From Ruegeria lacuscaerulensis (GTDB lineage Bacteria > Pseudomonadota > Alphaproteobacteria > Rhodobacterales > Rhodobacteraceae): 64,000 nucleotides of DNA. The notes beneath the pieces were generated by a model. The model was not told where the DNA came from, ran no database searches, and worked only from the letters and a program-made list of their open reading frames with translations. The stretch lies in NCBI RefSeq assembly GCF_013031245.1, contig NZ_WPZL01000001.1, positions 248,001 to 312,000 of the forward strand. The letters are read 5' to 3'. This document shows positions 18,969 through 28,187 of this stretch, in pieces; within the stretch, counting starts at the first letter, position 1, and every line of letters begins with the position of its first letter. The position numbers and the translations under genes are program-made.

Positions 18969-20321
18969 TCAGGCCCCTTTATTCTGGCGAGCCTTTTTCG
19001 CCTTCAACATATCAAACAATTTACGCGCATAACCCGGTTTGTTGTCCTGCTTGGCCCGCGCCACGGCAAGCGCGTCGGGTTCAACATCCCGCGTCACAAC
19101 CGTGCCGGTTGCCGTCATTGCGCCGTCACCGACGGTCACCGGCGCCACCAGCATGGTGTTGGAGCCAACAAAGACATTTTCGCCAATCGTAGTGCGATGC
19201 TTCATCACGCCGTCATAATTGCAGGTGATCGTGCCCGCGCCGATATTCGTCGCGGAACCCACCGAGGCGTCACCGATATAGCTGAGGTGATTGACCTTGG
19301 CGCCTTCGCCGATCTCGGCGTTCTTGACCTCAACGAAATTGCCGACGCGCGCGCCTTCGGCCAGTTCCGCACCGGGGCGCAGGCGGGCATAGGGACCGAC
19401 AATGGCGTCACGGCTAACGTGGCAACCTTCCAGATGCGAGAACGCCCTGATCGTCGCGCCGCTTTCGACGGTGACACCGGGGCCGAAAACCACGTTGGGT
19501 TCAATTACTGTGTCGCGGCCGATCACGGTGTCAGCGGCCAGATACACGGTTTCGGGTGCCATGAGAGTCACGCCCAGGTCCAGCAGTTCGGTGCGCGCGT
19601 GGGCCTGAAATACAGCATCCGCTGCGGCCAGATCAGCCCGTGAATTGACACCCAGTGTCTGCGCCTCATCACAGGCAACAGCGGTGACCTTCAGGCCGCG
19701 GGTGCGTGCGATTTCTACGACGTCGGTCAGATAGTATTCTTCTGACGCGTTGTCGTTTCCGACGGTGTCGATCAGCGAAAACAGTGTATCGGCATCACAG
19801 GCCAAAAGACCAGAATTGCAAAAGGTTATCGCGCGCTCTTCATCAGACGCGTCCTTGAATTCAACGATACGATCAAGGTTTCCACCGCTCATTATCAATC
19901 GCCCGTATCGGGCAGGATCGGTGGCCTCGAACCCCAGAATGACCAGATCGTTTTCAGCGCGCGCCGCGATCATCCGCTCCAACGTGTCGGGCTGCAGAAA
20001 CGGCGTGTCGCCATACAGAACCACCACGTCGCCTTTAAAGCCCTTTAAGGCTTCGCGCGCCTGCGCGACAGCATGTGCGGTGCCCAGCTGCTCGTCCTGC
20101 ACTGCGATCTTGGTCCCGTCGTCCTCTGCAGTGGCGACCTTGGCAACGGCCTCGGCTCCGTGACCAGTAACGATTACGGTGCGCTCGGGCGCGAGAACCG
20201 CGCCGGCGCGCATGGCGTGAACCAGCATCGGCGTCTGTGCGATCGGATGCAGAACTTTGGGGATATCCGAATTCATCCTGGTGCCTTTTCCGGCGGCAAG
20301 GATGACAAGGGCAGTGCTCAT
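18969..20321 (-). CDS. glmU: Bifunctional UDP-N-acetylglucosamine pyrophosphorylase / glucosamine-1-phosphate N-acetyltransferase
   Basis: A 450-residue bifunctional enzyme. The N-terminal uridylyltransferase domain begins MSTALVILAAGKGTRM, whose LxxGxGTxM loop binds UTP. The C-terminal half is a left-handed beta-helix of hexapeptide repeats, with NFVEVKNAEIGEGAKVNHLS and IGAGTITCNYDGV as acetyltransferase signatures. The reading frame stays open to 20903, but the true start is the ATG at 20321, where homology begins. It is divergent from gph. Confidence 0.96.
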   Translation of the reverse strand: MSTALVILAAGKGTRMNSDIPKVLHPIAQTPMLVHAMRAGAVLAPERTVIVTGHGAEAVAKVATAEDDGTKIAVQDEQLGTAHAVAQAREALKGFKGDVVVLYGDTPFLQPDTLERMIAARAENDLVILGFEATDPARYGRLIMSGGNLDRIVEFKDASDEERAITFCNSGLLACDADTLFSLIDTVGNDNASEEYYLTDVVEIARTRGLKVTAVACDEAQTLGVNSRADLAAADAVFQAHARTELLDLGVTLMAPETVYLAADTVIGRDTVIEPNVVFGPGVTVESGATIRAFSHLEGCHVSRDAIVGPYARLRPGAELAEGARVGNFVEVKNAEIGEGAKVNHLSYIGDASVGSATNIGAGTITCNYDGVMKHRTTIGENVFVGSNTMLVAPVTVGDGAMTATGTVVTRDVEPDALAVARAKQDNKPGYARKLFDMLKAKKARQNKGA

Positions 20322-20455
20322 GAAATCGATTTCTCTTTGTGTTTTGTTGCTGTCCGTTTTATCCGCTGGGGGCAAAGGCGCAAGCGGTTCGGGCATCAAA
20401 CAAGATTGCCGTTTGCAACACGACACGGCGAAATCCCGCCGAGGCAGGAGGCAAA

Positions 20456-21127
20456 ATGCGCACGGTAATCTTCGATCTGGACGGAACCTTGGCCGATACC
20501 TCGGGCGATCTGCTGGCCGCTGCCAACCACTGTTTCCGCCAGATGGGGCACGGGGATGTGCTGGTTGACGGGCAGGATGCAGCCGTTGCGCTGCGAGGCG
20601 GGCGGATGATGCTGACCCACGGGCTGAAGCGGGTCGGAGCTTATGATGAGGACACTGTTCATGCCTATTATCCGACGCTGCTTGATGCCTATTCGCAGGA
20701 GATTGATACCCATACAAAGTTCTATCCAGGCGCGCTGGAAGCGGTGGAACTGCTGAAATCCGCAGGTTACGGCGTCGGCATTTGCACCAACAAGCCCGAG
20801 GCGCTGGCCCATCAGCTGCTGACACAGATGGGGGTACGGGACCGGTTTGCTTCGTTGGTCGGGGCCGATACGCTGCCGGTGCGAAAGCCGGACCCGGAAC
20901 CATTGCGCGAAGCTGCGCGTCGGGCCGGAGGGCACCCGGACCTTTGCGTACTGATCGGGGATTCCGACACGGACCGCAATACGGCGCGGGCGGCGGGGGT
21001 GCCGTCGGTGCTGGTCACGTTCGGACCGTCCGGGGACGATATGGCTGCGCTGGAGCCGGAAGCCTTGCTGCACCATTTCAATGATCTTCCGGCTCTTGTG
21101 GCCGGGTTGATCGGTGAGGCGGCGTGA
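20456..21127 (+). CDS. gph: Phosphoglycolate phosphatase-like HAD hydrolase
   Basis: A 223-residue HAD-superfamily phosphatase. Motif I is VIFDLDGTLADT at the extreme N-terminus, motif II is the Thr in GICTNKPEAL, and motif IV is LIGDSDTDRNTARAAG. A helical cap domain sits between motifs I and II, as in Gph. It would dephosphorylate 2-phosphoglycolate to glycolate. The start at 20456 has GCAGGAGG 5-7 bases upstream; the frame is open from 20339 but that extension has no family resemblance. It is divergent from glmU across 134 bases. Confidence 0.85.
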   Translation: MRTVIFDLDGTLADTSGDLLAAANHCFRQMGHGDVLVDGQDAAVALRGGRMMLTHGLKRVGAYDEDTVHAYYPTLLDAYSQEIDTHTKFYPGALEAVELLKSAGYGVGICTNKPEALAHQLLTQMGVRDRFASLVGADTLPVRKPDPEPLREAARRAGGHPDLCVLIGDSDTDRNTARAAGVPSVLVTFGPSGDDMAALEPEALLHHFNDLPALVAGLIGEAA

Positions 21128-21166
21128 TCTCTTGACCTTGACCGTCAGCGACATCACAACGAACTT

Positions 21167-22357
21167 ATGACTGAGATATTCACTGGCAGTTTCACCCAGC
21201 AGGAACCCATCCCGGAAGAAGCGATAGAGGCCGCTCTGGCCGTGCTGCGCCACGGGCGGCTGCACCGCTACAACGTCGCGCCCGGAGAGTTGGGCGAAAC
21301 CGCGCTGCTGGAACAGGAATTCGCAACGCAGATGGGGGCCAAGTACTGCCTGGCTGTCTCTTCCGGCGGATACGCGCTGGCCACGGCGCTTCGGGCAGTG
21401 GGCGTGCAGCCGGGTGATCCGGTTCTGACCAACGCGTTCACTCTGGCGCCGGTGCCGGGGTCGATTGCCTCTGTCGGGGCTAAACCGGTCTTTGTGGGCG
21501 TGACGGAAAACCTGACAATTGATCTGGATGATCTCGAGGCCAAGCTGGATCAGGCCCGCGTACTGATGCTGAGTCACATGCGCGGGCATTTGTGCGACAT
21601 GGACCGGCTGATGCAGATATGCGACTCGGCCGGGGTGATCGTGATAGAGGATTGCGCGCATACGATGGGTGCCGCGTGGCGCGGGCAGTCTTCGGGGCGG
21701 CAGGGTGCCATCGGATGCTACTCGTGTCAGACCTACAAACATGTCAATTCGGGTGAGGGTGGCCTGCTGATCACCGATGACGAAGAACTCGCCGCCAAAG
21801 CCACGATGCTGTCTGGTTCCTATATGCTGTACGAACGCCATCTTGCCGCGCCTGGCCCAGAAGTGTTTGAGCGGATAAAATACACCACTCCCAATGTCTC
21901 AGGCCGTATGGACAACCTGCGCGCGGCTATTCTGCGCCCACAGTTGCGCGAACTGGACCAGCAGATTCACCGTTGGAACGAACGCTATTCCGAGATCGAA
22001 GCAGGTCTTCGCGGAACGACCGGCCTGACGATTGTCGAGCGGCCCGTGGCAGAAACGTATGTAGGTTCGTCCATCCAGTTTCTTTTGCTCGACTGGTCTC
22101 CAGAGCGTATTGCCGAAGTGATCCGGCGCTGCGCGACGCGTGGTGTCGAGCTCAAGTGGTTCGGCGGGGCAGAGCCGACCGGTTTTACCTCGCGCTATGA
22201 CAGCTGGCGCTATGCTGACAGCACGCCGATGCCGGCAAGTGATCGCGTTCTTGCCGGGATCATGGATATGCGCGTGCCGCTCACGTTTTCGTTGCAAGAT
22301 TGCCGCCTTATTGCGCGCATCATTCGTGCCGAAGTTGGCGCGGTTTTCCAATCCTAA
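21167..22357 (+). CDS. DegT/DnrJ/EryC1/StrS-family PLP-dependent aminotransferase
   Basis: A 396-residue fold type I PLP protein. The cofactor lysine is in CYSCQTYKHVNSGEGG, where Lys precedes the family GEGG motif. VIEDCAHTMGAAWRGQ contains the Asp that contacts the pyridine nitrogen, and SSGGYALATALRA binds the phosphate. Members aminate keto-sugars or act on scyllo-inosose and related substrates. No other nucleotide-sugar genes are near, so this is an orphan member. It follows gph by 39 bases and may be cotranscribed with it. Confidence 0.85.
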   Translation: MTEIFTGSFTQQEPIPEEAIEAALAVLRHGRLHRYNVAPGELGETALLEQEFATQMGAKYCLAVSSGGYALATALRAVGVQPGDPVLTNAFTLAPVPGSIASVGAKPVFVGVTENLTIDLDDLEAKLDQARVLMLSHMRGHLCDMDRLMQICDSAGVIVIEDCAHTMGAAWRGQSSGRQGAIGCYSCQTYKHVNSGEGGLLITDDEELAAKATMLSGSYMLYERHLAAPGPEVFERIKYTTPNVSGRMDNLRAAILRPQLRELDQQIHRWNERYSEIEAGLRGTTGLTIVERPVAETYVGSSIQFLLLDWSPERIAEVIRRCATRGVELKWFGGAEPTGFTSRYDSWRYADSTPMPASDRVLAGIMDMRVPLTFSLQDCRLIARIIRAEVGAVFQS

Positions 22358-22452
22358 TCCAAATGAGTGCGCCTTTGGCGCACACCCTATAGTTTGCGCA
22401 ACCGCCTGTCGCGCGGCTGCTTTGTCGTGCCTATGGATTTTGATCAGAGACG

Positions 22453-22500
22453 TTGACCGGGCGTGGGAAGGCTGATATCAGTTTATTGAACAACTGTTCA
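22453..22500 (+). promoter_or_regulatory. Putative ivd promoter and palindromic operator
   Basis: TTGACC (22453-22458), a 17-base spacer and TATCAG (22476-22481) make a plausible sigma-70 promoter. Immediately downstream is TGAACA-AC-TGTTCA (22487-22500), a perfect inverted repeat placed between promoter and ribosome site as a repressor operator would be. Leucine catabolism genes are commonly controlled by LiuR- or LiuQ-type regulators, but none is encoded next to this gene. Confidence 0.4.
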
Positions 22501-22524
22501 TTTATGCGGAGGAGGAGATCGCGT

Positions 22525-23688
22525 ATGTTCACGGCTACCATGCAATTTGATCTGGGCGAGGACGTGAACGCCCTGCGCGAGATGGTGCACCGCTGGGCGC
22601 AAGAGCGGGTCAAGCCGATGGCGTCAGAGATCGACGCCTCGAACGCGTTTCCCAACGAGTTGTGGAAAGAGATGGGTGAGTTGGGGATGCTCGGCGTCAC
22701 GGTGCCCGAGGAATATGGTGGGGCGGGGATGTCCTATCTGGCCCATACCGTCGCGGTTGAAGAGGTCGCTCGGGCGTCTGCTTCGGTCTCCCTGTCTTAC
22801 GGGGCGCACTCGAACTTGTGCGTCAACCAAATCAAGCTGAACGGCAATGACGAGCAAAAGGCAAAGTATCTGCCGCGGCTGATCTCGGGTGAGCACGTGG
22901 GCGCGCTGGCGATGTCCGAGGCGTCGGCGGGATCTGACGTCGTGTCAATGAAGCTGCGCGCGGAAAAGCGCAACGATCATTACCGGCTGAACGGCAACAA
23001 GTACTGGATCACCAACGGACCGGACGCGGATACTCTGGTCGTCTATGCCAAGACTGACCCGGATGCCGGATCAAAGGGGATCACCGCTTTTTTGATCGAG
23101 AAGGAGATGAAGGGATTCTCGACCTCGCCTCATTTCGACAAGCTGGGGATGCGTGGATCGAACACTGCGGAACTGATCTTTGAAGATGTCGAGGTGCCCT
23201 TCGAAAACGTTCTGGGTGAAGAGGGCAAGGGCGTAGCGGTACTGATGTCCGGGCTGGACTACGAACGTGTGGTTCTGGCCGGGATCGGAACAGGAATCAT
23301 GGCCGCCTGCCTGGACGAGATCATGCCCTACTTGTCCGAGCGAAAGCAGTTCGGCAAACCTATCGGTAGCTTTCAGTTGATGCAGGGCAAGATTGCCGAC
23401 ATGTACACCGCGATGAATTCTGCGCGGGCCTATGTATACGAGGTTGCTAAAGCCTGTGATCGGGGGGATGTGACTCGTCAGGATGCGGCGGCGTGTTGCC
23501 TCTATGCCTCGGAACAGGCGATGACACAGGCGCATCAGGCGGTACAGGCAATGGGCGGAGCCGGGTTCCTGTCGGATTCAGCGGTCAGCCGTATTTTCCG
23601 CGACGCCAAGCTGATGGAGATCGGTGCGGGCACCAGTGAAATCCGCCGAATGCTGATTGGGCGGGAACTGATGAGCAAGATGCTTTGA
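22525..23688 (+). CDS. ivd: Isovaleryl-CoA dehydrogenase
   Basis: A 387-residue acyl-CoA dehydrogenase. The family signatures are [20 protein letters not shown] (first FAD/substrate motif) and, at the C-terminus, [20 protein letters not shown] followed by [20 protein letters not shown]. The assignment to isovaleryl-CoA rests on the mcc, hmgL and hydratase genes downstream, which complete leucine breakdown. It oxidises isovaleryl-CoA to 3-methylcrotonyl-CoA and passes electrons to ETF. The start at 22525 follows a strong GGAGGAGG site; the upstream in-frame codons are arginine-rich and unlike the family. Confidence 0.92.
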   Translation: MFTATMQFDLGEDVNALREMVHRWAQERVKPMASEIDASNAFPNELWKEMGELGMLGVTVPEEYGGAGMSYLAHTVAVEEVARASASVSLSYGAHSNLCVNQIKLNGNDEQKAKYLPRLISGEHVGALAMSEASAGSDVVSMKLRAEKRNDHYRLNGNKYWITNGPDADTLVVYAKTDPDAGSKGITAFLIEKEMKGFSTSPHFDKLGMRGSNTAELIFEDVEVPFENVLGEEGKGVAVLMSGLDYERVVLAGIGTGIMAACLDEIMPYLSERKQFGKPIGSFQLMQGKIADMYTAMNSARAYVYEVAKACDRGDVTRQDAAACCLYASEQAMTQAHQAVQAMGGAGFLSDSAVSRIFRDAKLMEIGAGTSEIRRMLIGRELMSKML

Positions 23689-23726
23689 AAAAAATAACGC
23701 CCCGCCGGAGAGGTCCGCGGGGCGTT
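23687..23726 (-). terminator. Bidirectional-type terminator between ivd and ompW
   Basis: A perfect 10-bp stem AACGCCCCGC (23696-23705) with GCGGGGCGTT (23717-23726) and an 11-base loop. Read on the minus strand it is followed by TATTTTTTTT, so it should terminate ompW efficiently; on the plus strand the T run is short and termination of ivd is weaker. Confidence 0.85.
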
Positions 23727-23738
23727 GTCTGAATAGGA

Positions 23739-24347
23739 TCAGAATCGATGGACGTAGGACACACCGACCAACCAGGGATCGATTTCAGCGGTTCCCATGT
23801 CGTTGCCGTTCAGCGTGACGTCCGAATCGATGTCAAACCAGCGCACGTTCAGACGCACGGCGCCTTTTTCGGTGACCATGTAATCGAGACCAGCCTGCAG
23901 GGCGAGACCGACCGAGTTATCCAGTTTCAGATCGCCCAGGCCCGATTTCTCGTCAAAGAAGATGGTGTAGTTGATGCCGGCCCCGACATAGGGTTTCCAG
24001 GCGGAATTGGTCGGGAAGTGATAGTTCAGCGACAGTGTGGGCGGCAGATGCTTGACACTGCCAGCGTCGATGCTGCCGTTCAGTGTGATGTCATGGCTGT
24101 ACGGAGTGGCGGCCAGCAGTTCGACGCCAAGATTGTCGCGAAGGAAATACTCGACGGTAAAGATCGGGCGGGTGTCCGAATCCACTTCGACGTCGAGACC
24201 GCCGGTCAGCGTCCCGTTGTCGGATTTCGGGTCCAGGTAGCCAACACCGACACCCACGGTCCAGTCGCCCTGGTTCTGGGCAAAGGCAGGGGCTGTAAGC
24301 GCGACCAGCGCAGTCGTAAGAGTCAATGCGGCGAGTTTATTGGACAT
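23739..24347 (-). CDS. ompW: OmpW-family outer membrane protein
   Basis: A 202-residue protein with an N-terminal signal peptide cleaved after APAFA (about residue 22). GDWTVGVGVGYLDPKSDNGT begins the first strand of an eight-stranded barrel. It ends KYV-type fashion with GVSYVHRF, the terminal Phe being the usual outer-membrane assembly signal. OmpW proteins form narrow hydrophobic channels for small nonpolar molecules. It is transcribed against the leucine-catabolism genes, lies between ivd and the acyl-CoA ligase, and has its own terminator. An FNR-like box lies 65 bases upstream of the ATG. Confidence 0.9.
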   Translation of the reverse strand: MSNKLAALTLTTALVALTAPAFAQNQGDWTVGVGVGYLDPKSDNGTLTGGLDVEVDSDTRPIFTVEYFLRDNLGVELLAATPYSHDITLNGSIDAGSVKHLPPTLSLNYHFPTNSAWKPYVGAGINYTIFFDEKSGLGDLKLDNSVGLALQAGLDYMVTEKGAVRLNVRWFDIDSDVTLNGNDMGTAEIDPWLVGVSYVHRF

Positions 24348-24405
24348 TTTAGAGCCTTTGAATTTGTTGATGTTTCGGTTGTGCAGGGCGCGGTCCCTGG
24401 CAACT

Positions 24406-24419
24406 CTGATCTGCATCAA
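24406..24419 (-). promoter_or_regulatory. FNR/FnrL-like box upstream of ompW
   Basis: Read on the minus strand the site is TTGATGCAGATCAG, matching TTGATNNNNATCAA at nine of ten defined positions. It is centred 65 bases upstream of the ompW ATG and 71 bases before the divergent acyl-CoA ligase ATG. E. coli ompW is known to respond to FNR, which makes oxygen control of this gene a reasonable inference. Confidence 0.5.
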
Positions 24420-24483
24420 GTTCTTGGGGGTTCGCATCAATGCACACGCTCTGGAAGTGTTAGAAAAATAAGGGGTTTTGGCC

Positions 24484-26010
24484 ATGCATCCCACTAACCG
24501 CATACCCGGTTTGCGGGAAACGGGGGGCTGGGTAATTCCGGACCGGATCAACATGGCGCGGCAATGTCTGTCGCAATCTCGTGACAGCGTGGCGATTGTC
24601 GATCTTACCGAAGGTGGGTGTAAAACGATCACCTTTGGCCAGTTGGAGCGCTTTACAGACGGTATCGCCCGGACATTGCAGCAACATGTGAAACCCGGAG
24701 ATTGCGTGGGTGTCTTGCTCAGTCAGTCGCCATGGTGCGCGGCGGCGCATCTGGCGATCTGGAAGGTTGGCGCGATCTCGGTGCCGTTGTTCAAACTGTT
24801 CAAACATGACGCTCTGGCCTCGCGCGTCGGTGATGCAGGGGCGCAAATCGTACTGACAGATTTGGATGGGACCACATTGCTGGGTGATCTGGCCCGGCCT
24901 GTGTTGGTCGAGCAGATATCACCGTCAGATGACCCGCTGTCCTTTGCAGATACCGGCCCCGAAGACCCGGCGATTCTGATTTATACCTCGGGCACCACCG
25001 GCAGCCCAAAGGGCGCCTTACACGGGCATCGGGTATTGACCGGGCATTTGCCGGGCGTTTCGATCAGCCACAACCACCTGCGCGACGGTGACTGCCTATG
25101 GACGCCCGCCGACTGGGCCTGGATCGGCGGGTTGTTCGATGTGTTGATGCCCGGGCTGGCGCTGGGCATTCCGGTCGTTGCCGCACGGCTGGACAAATTC
25201 ACACCTGAGGCATGCGCTGATGTCGTCGCACGCGGCGGGGTACGGAACGTGTTCTTTCCCCCGACCGCACTGCGGATGCTGAAAGCTGCAGATCAGGCGA
25301 TACCGGGTTTGCGTTCGGTTGCGTCGGGCGGAGAACCCTTGGGGGCCGAGATGCTGGCCTGGGGTCAGCAAGCGTTTGGCCTGACGATCAACGAGTTTTA
25401 CGGCCAGACCGAGTGCAACATGGTCGTGTCCTCCTGCGCCGAGGATTTCCCCGTCCAGCCCGGCTGTATCGGCAAACCGGTGCCGGGTCATGAGGTTGCT
25501 GTGATCGACGACGATGGCAATCCGACGGATGAAGAGGGCGACGTGGCCATCCGGCACGGCTCGGCTTCGATGATGCTGGAATACTGGAACCGGCCTGTCG
25601 CCACGGCCGAGAAATTCCGAGGTAACTGGCTGATCACCGGAGATCGCGGCGTGTGGGAAGGCGACTATCTGCGATTCGTAGGTCGCGATGATGACGTAAT
25701 CACCTCGGCAGGCTACCGCATCGGCCCGGCTGAGATCGAGGATTGCCTGCTGACCCACCCGGCGGTGGCGACGGTGGGCGTGGTCGGCAAGCCCGATCCG
25801 CTGCGGACCGAGATCGTCAAGGCGTACGTGGTTCTGAAGCCGGGTGCTGAGGCATCGGAGCCGGAATTGCAGGACTGGGTCAAGGACCGTCTGGCGCAGT
25901 ATTCCTACCCGCGCGAGGTGGCGTTTCTGGAGGAACTGCCGATGACGGTGACGGGGAAGGTCATTCGGAGGGAATTGAAGGCGTTGGCCTCGAGAGAGGC
26001 CGCGCAATGA
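24484..26010 (+). CDS. AMP-dependent acyl-CoA synthetase/ligase
   Basis: A 508-residue ANL-superfamily ligase. The P-loop-like motif is LIYTSGTTGSPKGALHGH (about residues 160-177). NEFYGQTECNMVVSSC is the adenine-binding motif, and the C-terminal PMTVTGKVIRRELK carries the catalytic lysine. It activates a carboxylate to its CoA thioester. Being in the leucine block, it may activate isovalerate, another branched acid or acetoacetate, but specificity is not readable. The ATG at 24484 is preferred over a TTG six bases earlier, since AAGGGG is well placed. Its stop overlaps the next ATG by 4 bases. Confidence 0.85.
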   Translation: MHPTNRIPGLRETGGWVIPDRINMARQCLSQSRDSVAIVDLTEGGCKTITFGQLERFTDGIARTLQQHVKPGDCVGVLLSQSPWCAAAHLAIWKVGAISVPLFKLFKHDALASRVGDAGAQIVLTDLDGTTLLGDLARPVLVEQISPSDDPLSFADTGPEDPAILIYTSGTTGSPKGALHGHRVLTGHLPGVSISHNHLRDGDCLWTPADWAWIGGLFDVLMPGLALGIPVVAARLDKFTPEACADVVARGGVRNVFFPPTALRMLKAADQAIPGLRSVASGGEPLGAEMLAWGQQAFGLTINEFYGQTECNMVVSSCAEDFPVQPGCIGKPVPGHEVAVIDDDGNPTDEEGDVAIRHGSASMMLEYWNRPVATAEKFRGNWLITGDRGVWEGDYLRFVGRDDDVITSAGYRIGPAEIEDCLLTHPAVATVGVVGKPDPLRTEIVKAYVVLKPGAEASEPELQDWVKDRLAQYSYPREVAFLEELPMTVTGKVIRRELKALASREAAQ

Positions 26011-26585
26011 AATCAGCTTTTAAACTTGAGCGCGACATGGCGTCTCTTCCAAAGACGGTGGAAATTGAATGCCCAAACTGCCAAAAACCTGCGAAATTCG
26101 TACCTGCAGAACTAGAAGTGCGCCCCAACCAGTCAAACGCTGCCGAGGTCCGGCGGGACACTGTTGTCATGAAGTTTGAGCACCCAAGGCGAAACTACGC
26201 AAATTGGCACCGAGAGCATGAACTCATCTACATTGGCCTTGGCGGAACGAGCATTCATTCGCCCGACGGCCTCTATCCGGTAGGTATGCATAGGCATCAG
26301 CTAAGTTCTCTGTGGGGAACTTCGATTTGCGGAAATTGCCATGTGCCGAAGAAAACTAAAATCAATTGGCCGCAGGACGCATTTTTCCAACTAAGTTTTT
26401 CGGGTCGATTGCTGTGGTTTTATAACAGAGCAAATGTCATTGCGATGTTGGAATTGCTGAGCGGCGCAGATGCGGTTGGCCACCCGTGGGGATACTGGTT
26501 CGACCGAAAACTCCCAACAGTATTCAAAACAGTCAGAGCTCACCGGCAATTGCCTGCAAAACTAAAAAGGATGCTGCGCGCATGA
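26007..26585 (+). CDS. Unknown protein with two CxxC pairs
   Basis: A 192-residue protein not recognised as a known family. Two CxxC knuckles, Cys22/Cys25 (ECPNCQKP) and Cys108/Cys111 (ICGNCHVP), could bind one zinc ion in a split ribbon. A tryptophan- and histidine-rich middle ([22 protein letters not shown]) separates them, and the C-terminus is basic. It overlaps the upstream ligase by 4 bases (ATGA) and mccB by 4 bases, so it is translationally coupled into the leucine operon. Its base composition looks more AT-rich than its neighbours, suggesting later insertion. Confidence 0.6.
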   Translation: MKSAFKLERDMASLPKTVEIECPNCQKPAKFVPAELEVRPNQSNAAEVRRDTVVMKFEHPRRNYANWHREHELIYIGLGGTSIHSPDGLYPVGMHRHQLSSLWGTSICGNCHVPKKTKINWPQDAFFQLSFSGRLLWFYNRANVIAMLELLSGADAVGHPWGYWFDRKLPTVFKTVRAHRQLPAKLKRMLRA

Positions 26586-28186
26586 AACTCACATCCAAAG
26601 CCATGCCCGCCTCCGAGGGCTTCAAAGCAAATCGCACGGCGCATCTCGATGCGCTGGCGCAAATCTCTGCCGCTGCCGAAGCGGCCCGCATGGGCGGAGG
26701 TGAGAAATCCCGCGCGCGGCATGAATCTCGGGGCAAGATGCTGCCGCGCCGTCGGGTGGCGAACCTGCTCGATCCGGGGTCTCCGTTCCTTGAAATCGGC
26801 GCGACGGCGGCTCATGGGATGTATGGCGACGCCGCGCCGTGTGCTGGTGTAGTCGCAGGCATCGGCCGGGTGCAGGGGCGCGAGGTCATGGTGGTTTGCA
26901 ACGACGCCACCGTGAAGGGCGGCACCTATTATCCGATGTCGGTCAAGAAACACCTGCGCGCGCAGGAGATTGCCGAGGAAAACCATCTGCCCTGCATCTA
27001 TCTGGTCGATAGTGGCGGCGCGAACCTGCCCAATCAGGACGAGGTCTTCCCGGACCGCGATCACTTTGGCCGCATTTTCTATAATCAGGCGCGGATGAGC
27101 GCGAAGGGCATCCCTCAGATCGCGGTGGTCATGGGATCCTGCACGGCGGGCGGGGCCTATGTCCCGGCGATGTCCGATGTGACGATCATCGTCAAGGAAC
27201 AGGGCACGATCTTTCTGGCCGGTCCGCCTCTGGTCAAGGCTGCAACCGGTGAGGTCGTCAGTGCCGAGGATCTGGGTGGCGGTGACGTCCATACCCGCCT
27301 GTCTGGCGTGGCCGATTATCTGGCCGAGGACGACGCGCACGCTTTGGCTCTGGCGCGCCGCGCAGTCGGGTCACTGAACCTGCGCAAGCCGCAGACAGTG
27401 GATTGGGCAAGCCCCGAAGACCCGGCCTATGACCCCGAGGAGATACTCGGCGTCGTTCCCGCTGATCTGCGCACGCCTTACGACATTCGCGAAGTGATCG
27501 CCCGGCTGGTCGATGGCTCGCGATTTGACGAGTTCAAGCCGCGCTTCGGCGAGACGCTGGTGACGGGCTTTGCCCATCTCAAGGGCTGCCCGATCGGGAT
27601 CATCGCCAATAATGGTGTCCTGTTCTCGGAGGCCGCGCAGAAGGGCGCGCATTTTGTCGAGCTTTGCTCGCAGCGGAAAATCCCTTTGGTCTTCCTGCAG
27701 AACATCACCGGGTTCATGGTCGGACGAAAGTACGAAAACGAGGGCATCGCGCGTCATGGCGCCAAGATGGTGACGGCGGTGGCAACGACCAATGTGCCGA
27801 AGATCACAATGCTGGTTGGCGGCTCGTTCGGGGCCGGAAATTATGGAATGGCAGGCCGTGCCTATCAGCCGCGATTCCTGTGGACATGGCCGAACTCGCG
27901 GATTTCCGTGATGGGCGGTGAGCAGGCCGCGGGCGTACTGGCCACTGTCAAACGCGACGGGATCGAGCGGCAGGGCGGCACATGGTCCGCCGAGGAAGAG
28001 GCCGAATTTAAACGCCCGACATTGGAGATGTTCGAGGAACAATCGCACCCTCTATATGCCTCCGCACGGTTGTGGGATGACGGCATCATTGATCCGCGCA
28101 AAAGCCGCGATGTTCTGGCCCTGTCGCTGAACGCCGCGCTGAACGCCCCGATCGAGGAGACACGTTTCGGCGTGTTCAGGATGTGA
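26582..28186 (+). CDS. mccB: Methylcrotonoyl-CoA carboxylase, carboxyltransferase (beta) subunit
   Basis: A 534-residue carboxyltransferase, the normal length for MccB. The crotonase-fold oxyanion loops are visible in [15 protein letters not shown] and [19 protein letters not shown], and the acyl-CoA region in [22 protein letters not shown]. It transfers the carboxyl group from biotin to 3-methylcrotonyl-CoA, giving 3-methylglutaconyl-CoA in leucine catabolism. The ATG at 26582 overlaps the end of the preceding gene. The partner subunit follows after one intervening gene. Confidence 0.93.
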   Translation: MKLTSKAMPASEGFKANRTAHLDALAQISAAAEAARMGGGEKSRARHESRGKMLPRRRVANLLDPGSPFLEIGATAAHGMYGDAAPCAGVVAGIGRVQGREVMVVCNDATVKGGTYYPMSVKKHLRAQEIAEENHLPCIYLVDSGGANLPNQDEVFPDRDHFGRIFYNQARMSAKGIPQIAVVMGSCTAGGAYVPAMSDVTIIVKEQGTIFLAGPPLVKAATGEVVSAEDLGGGDVHTRLSGVADYLAEDDAHALALARRAVGSLNLRKPQTVDWASPEDPAYDPEEILGVVPADLRTPYDIREVIARLVDGSRFDEFKPRFGETLVTGFAHLKGCPIGIIANNGVLFSEAAQKGAHFVELCSQRKIPLVFLQNITGFMVGRKYENEGIARHGAKMVTAVATTNVPKITMLVGGSFGAGNYGMAGRAYQPRFLWTWPNSRISVMGGEQAAGVLATVKRDGIERQGGTWSAEEEAEFKRPTLEMFEEQSHPLYASARLWDDGIIDPRKSRDVLALSLNAALNAPIEETRFGVFRM

Positions 28187-28187
28187 G

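Noticed and set aside
20322-20903. Extension of the glmU frame upstream to 20903
   Set aside because: GlmU homology begins at the ATG at 20321, and the upstream part overlaps the gph coding region on the other strand.
20396-21841. A 481-codon minus-strand open frame across gph and the DegT gene
   Set aside because: It runs antisense to two well-supported genes, has no recognisable domains and is arginine/histidine-rich, as antisense frames in GC-rich DNA usually are.
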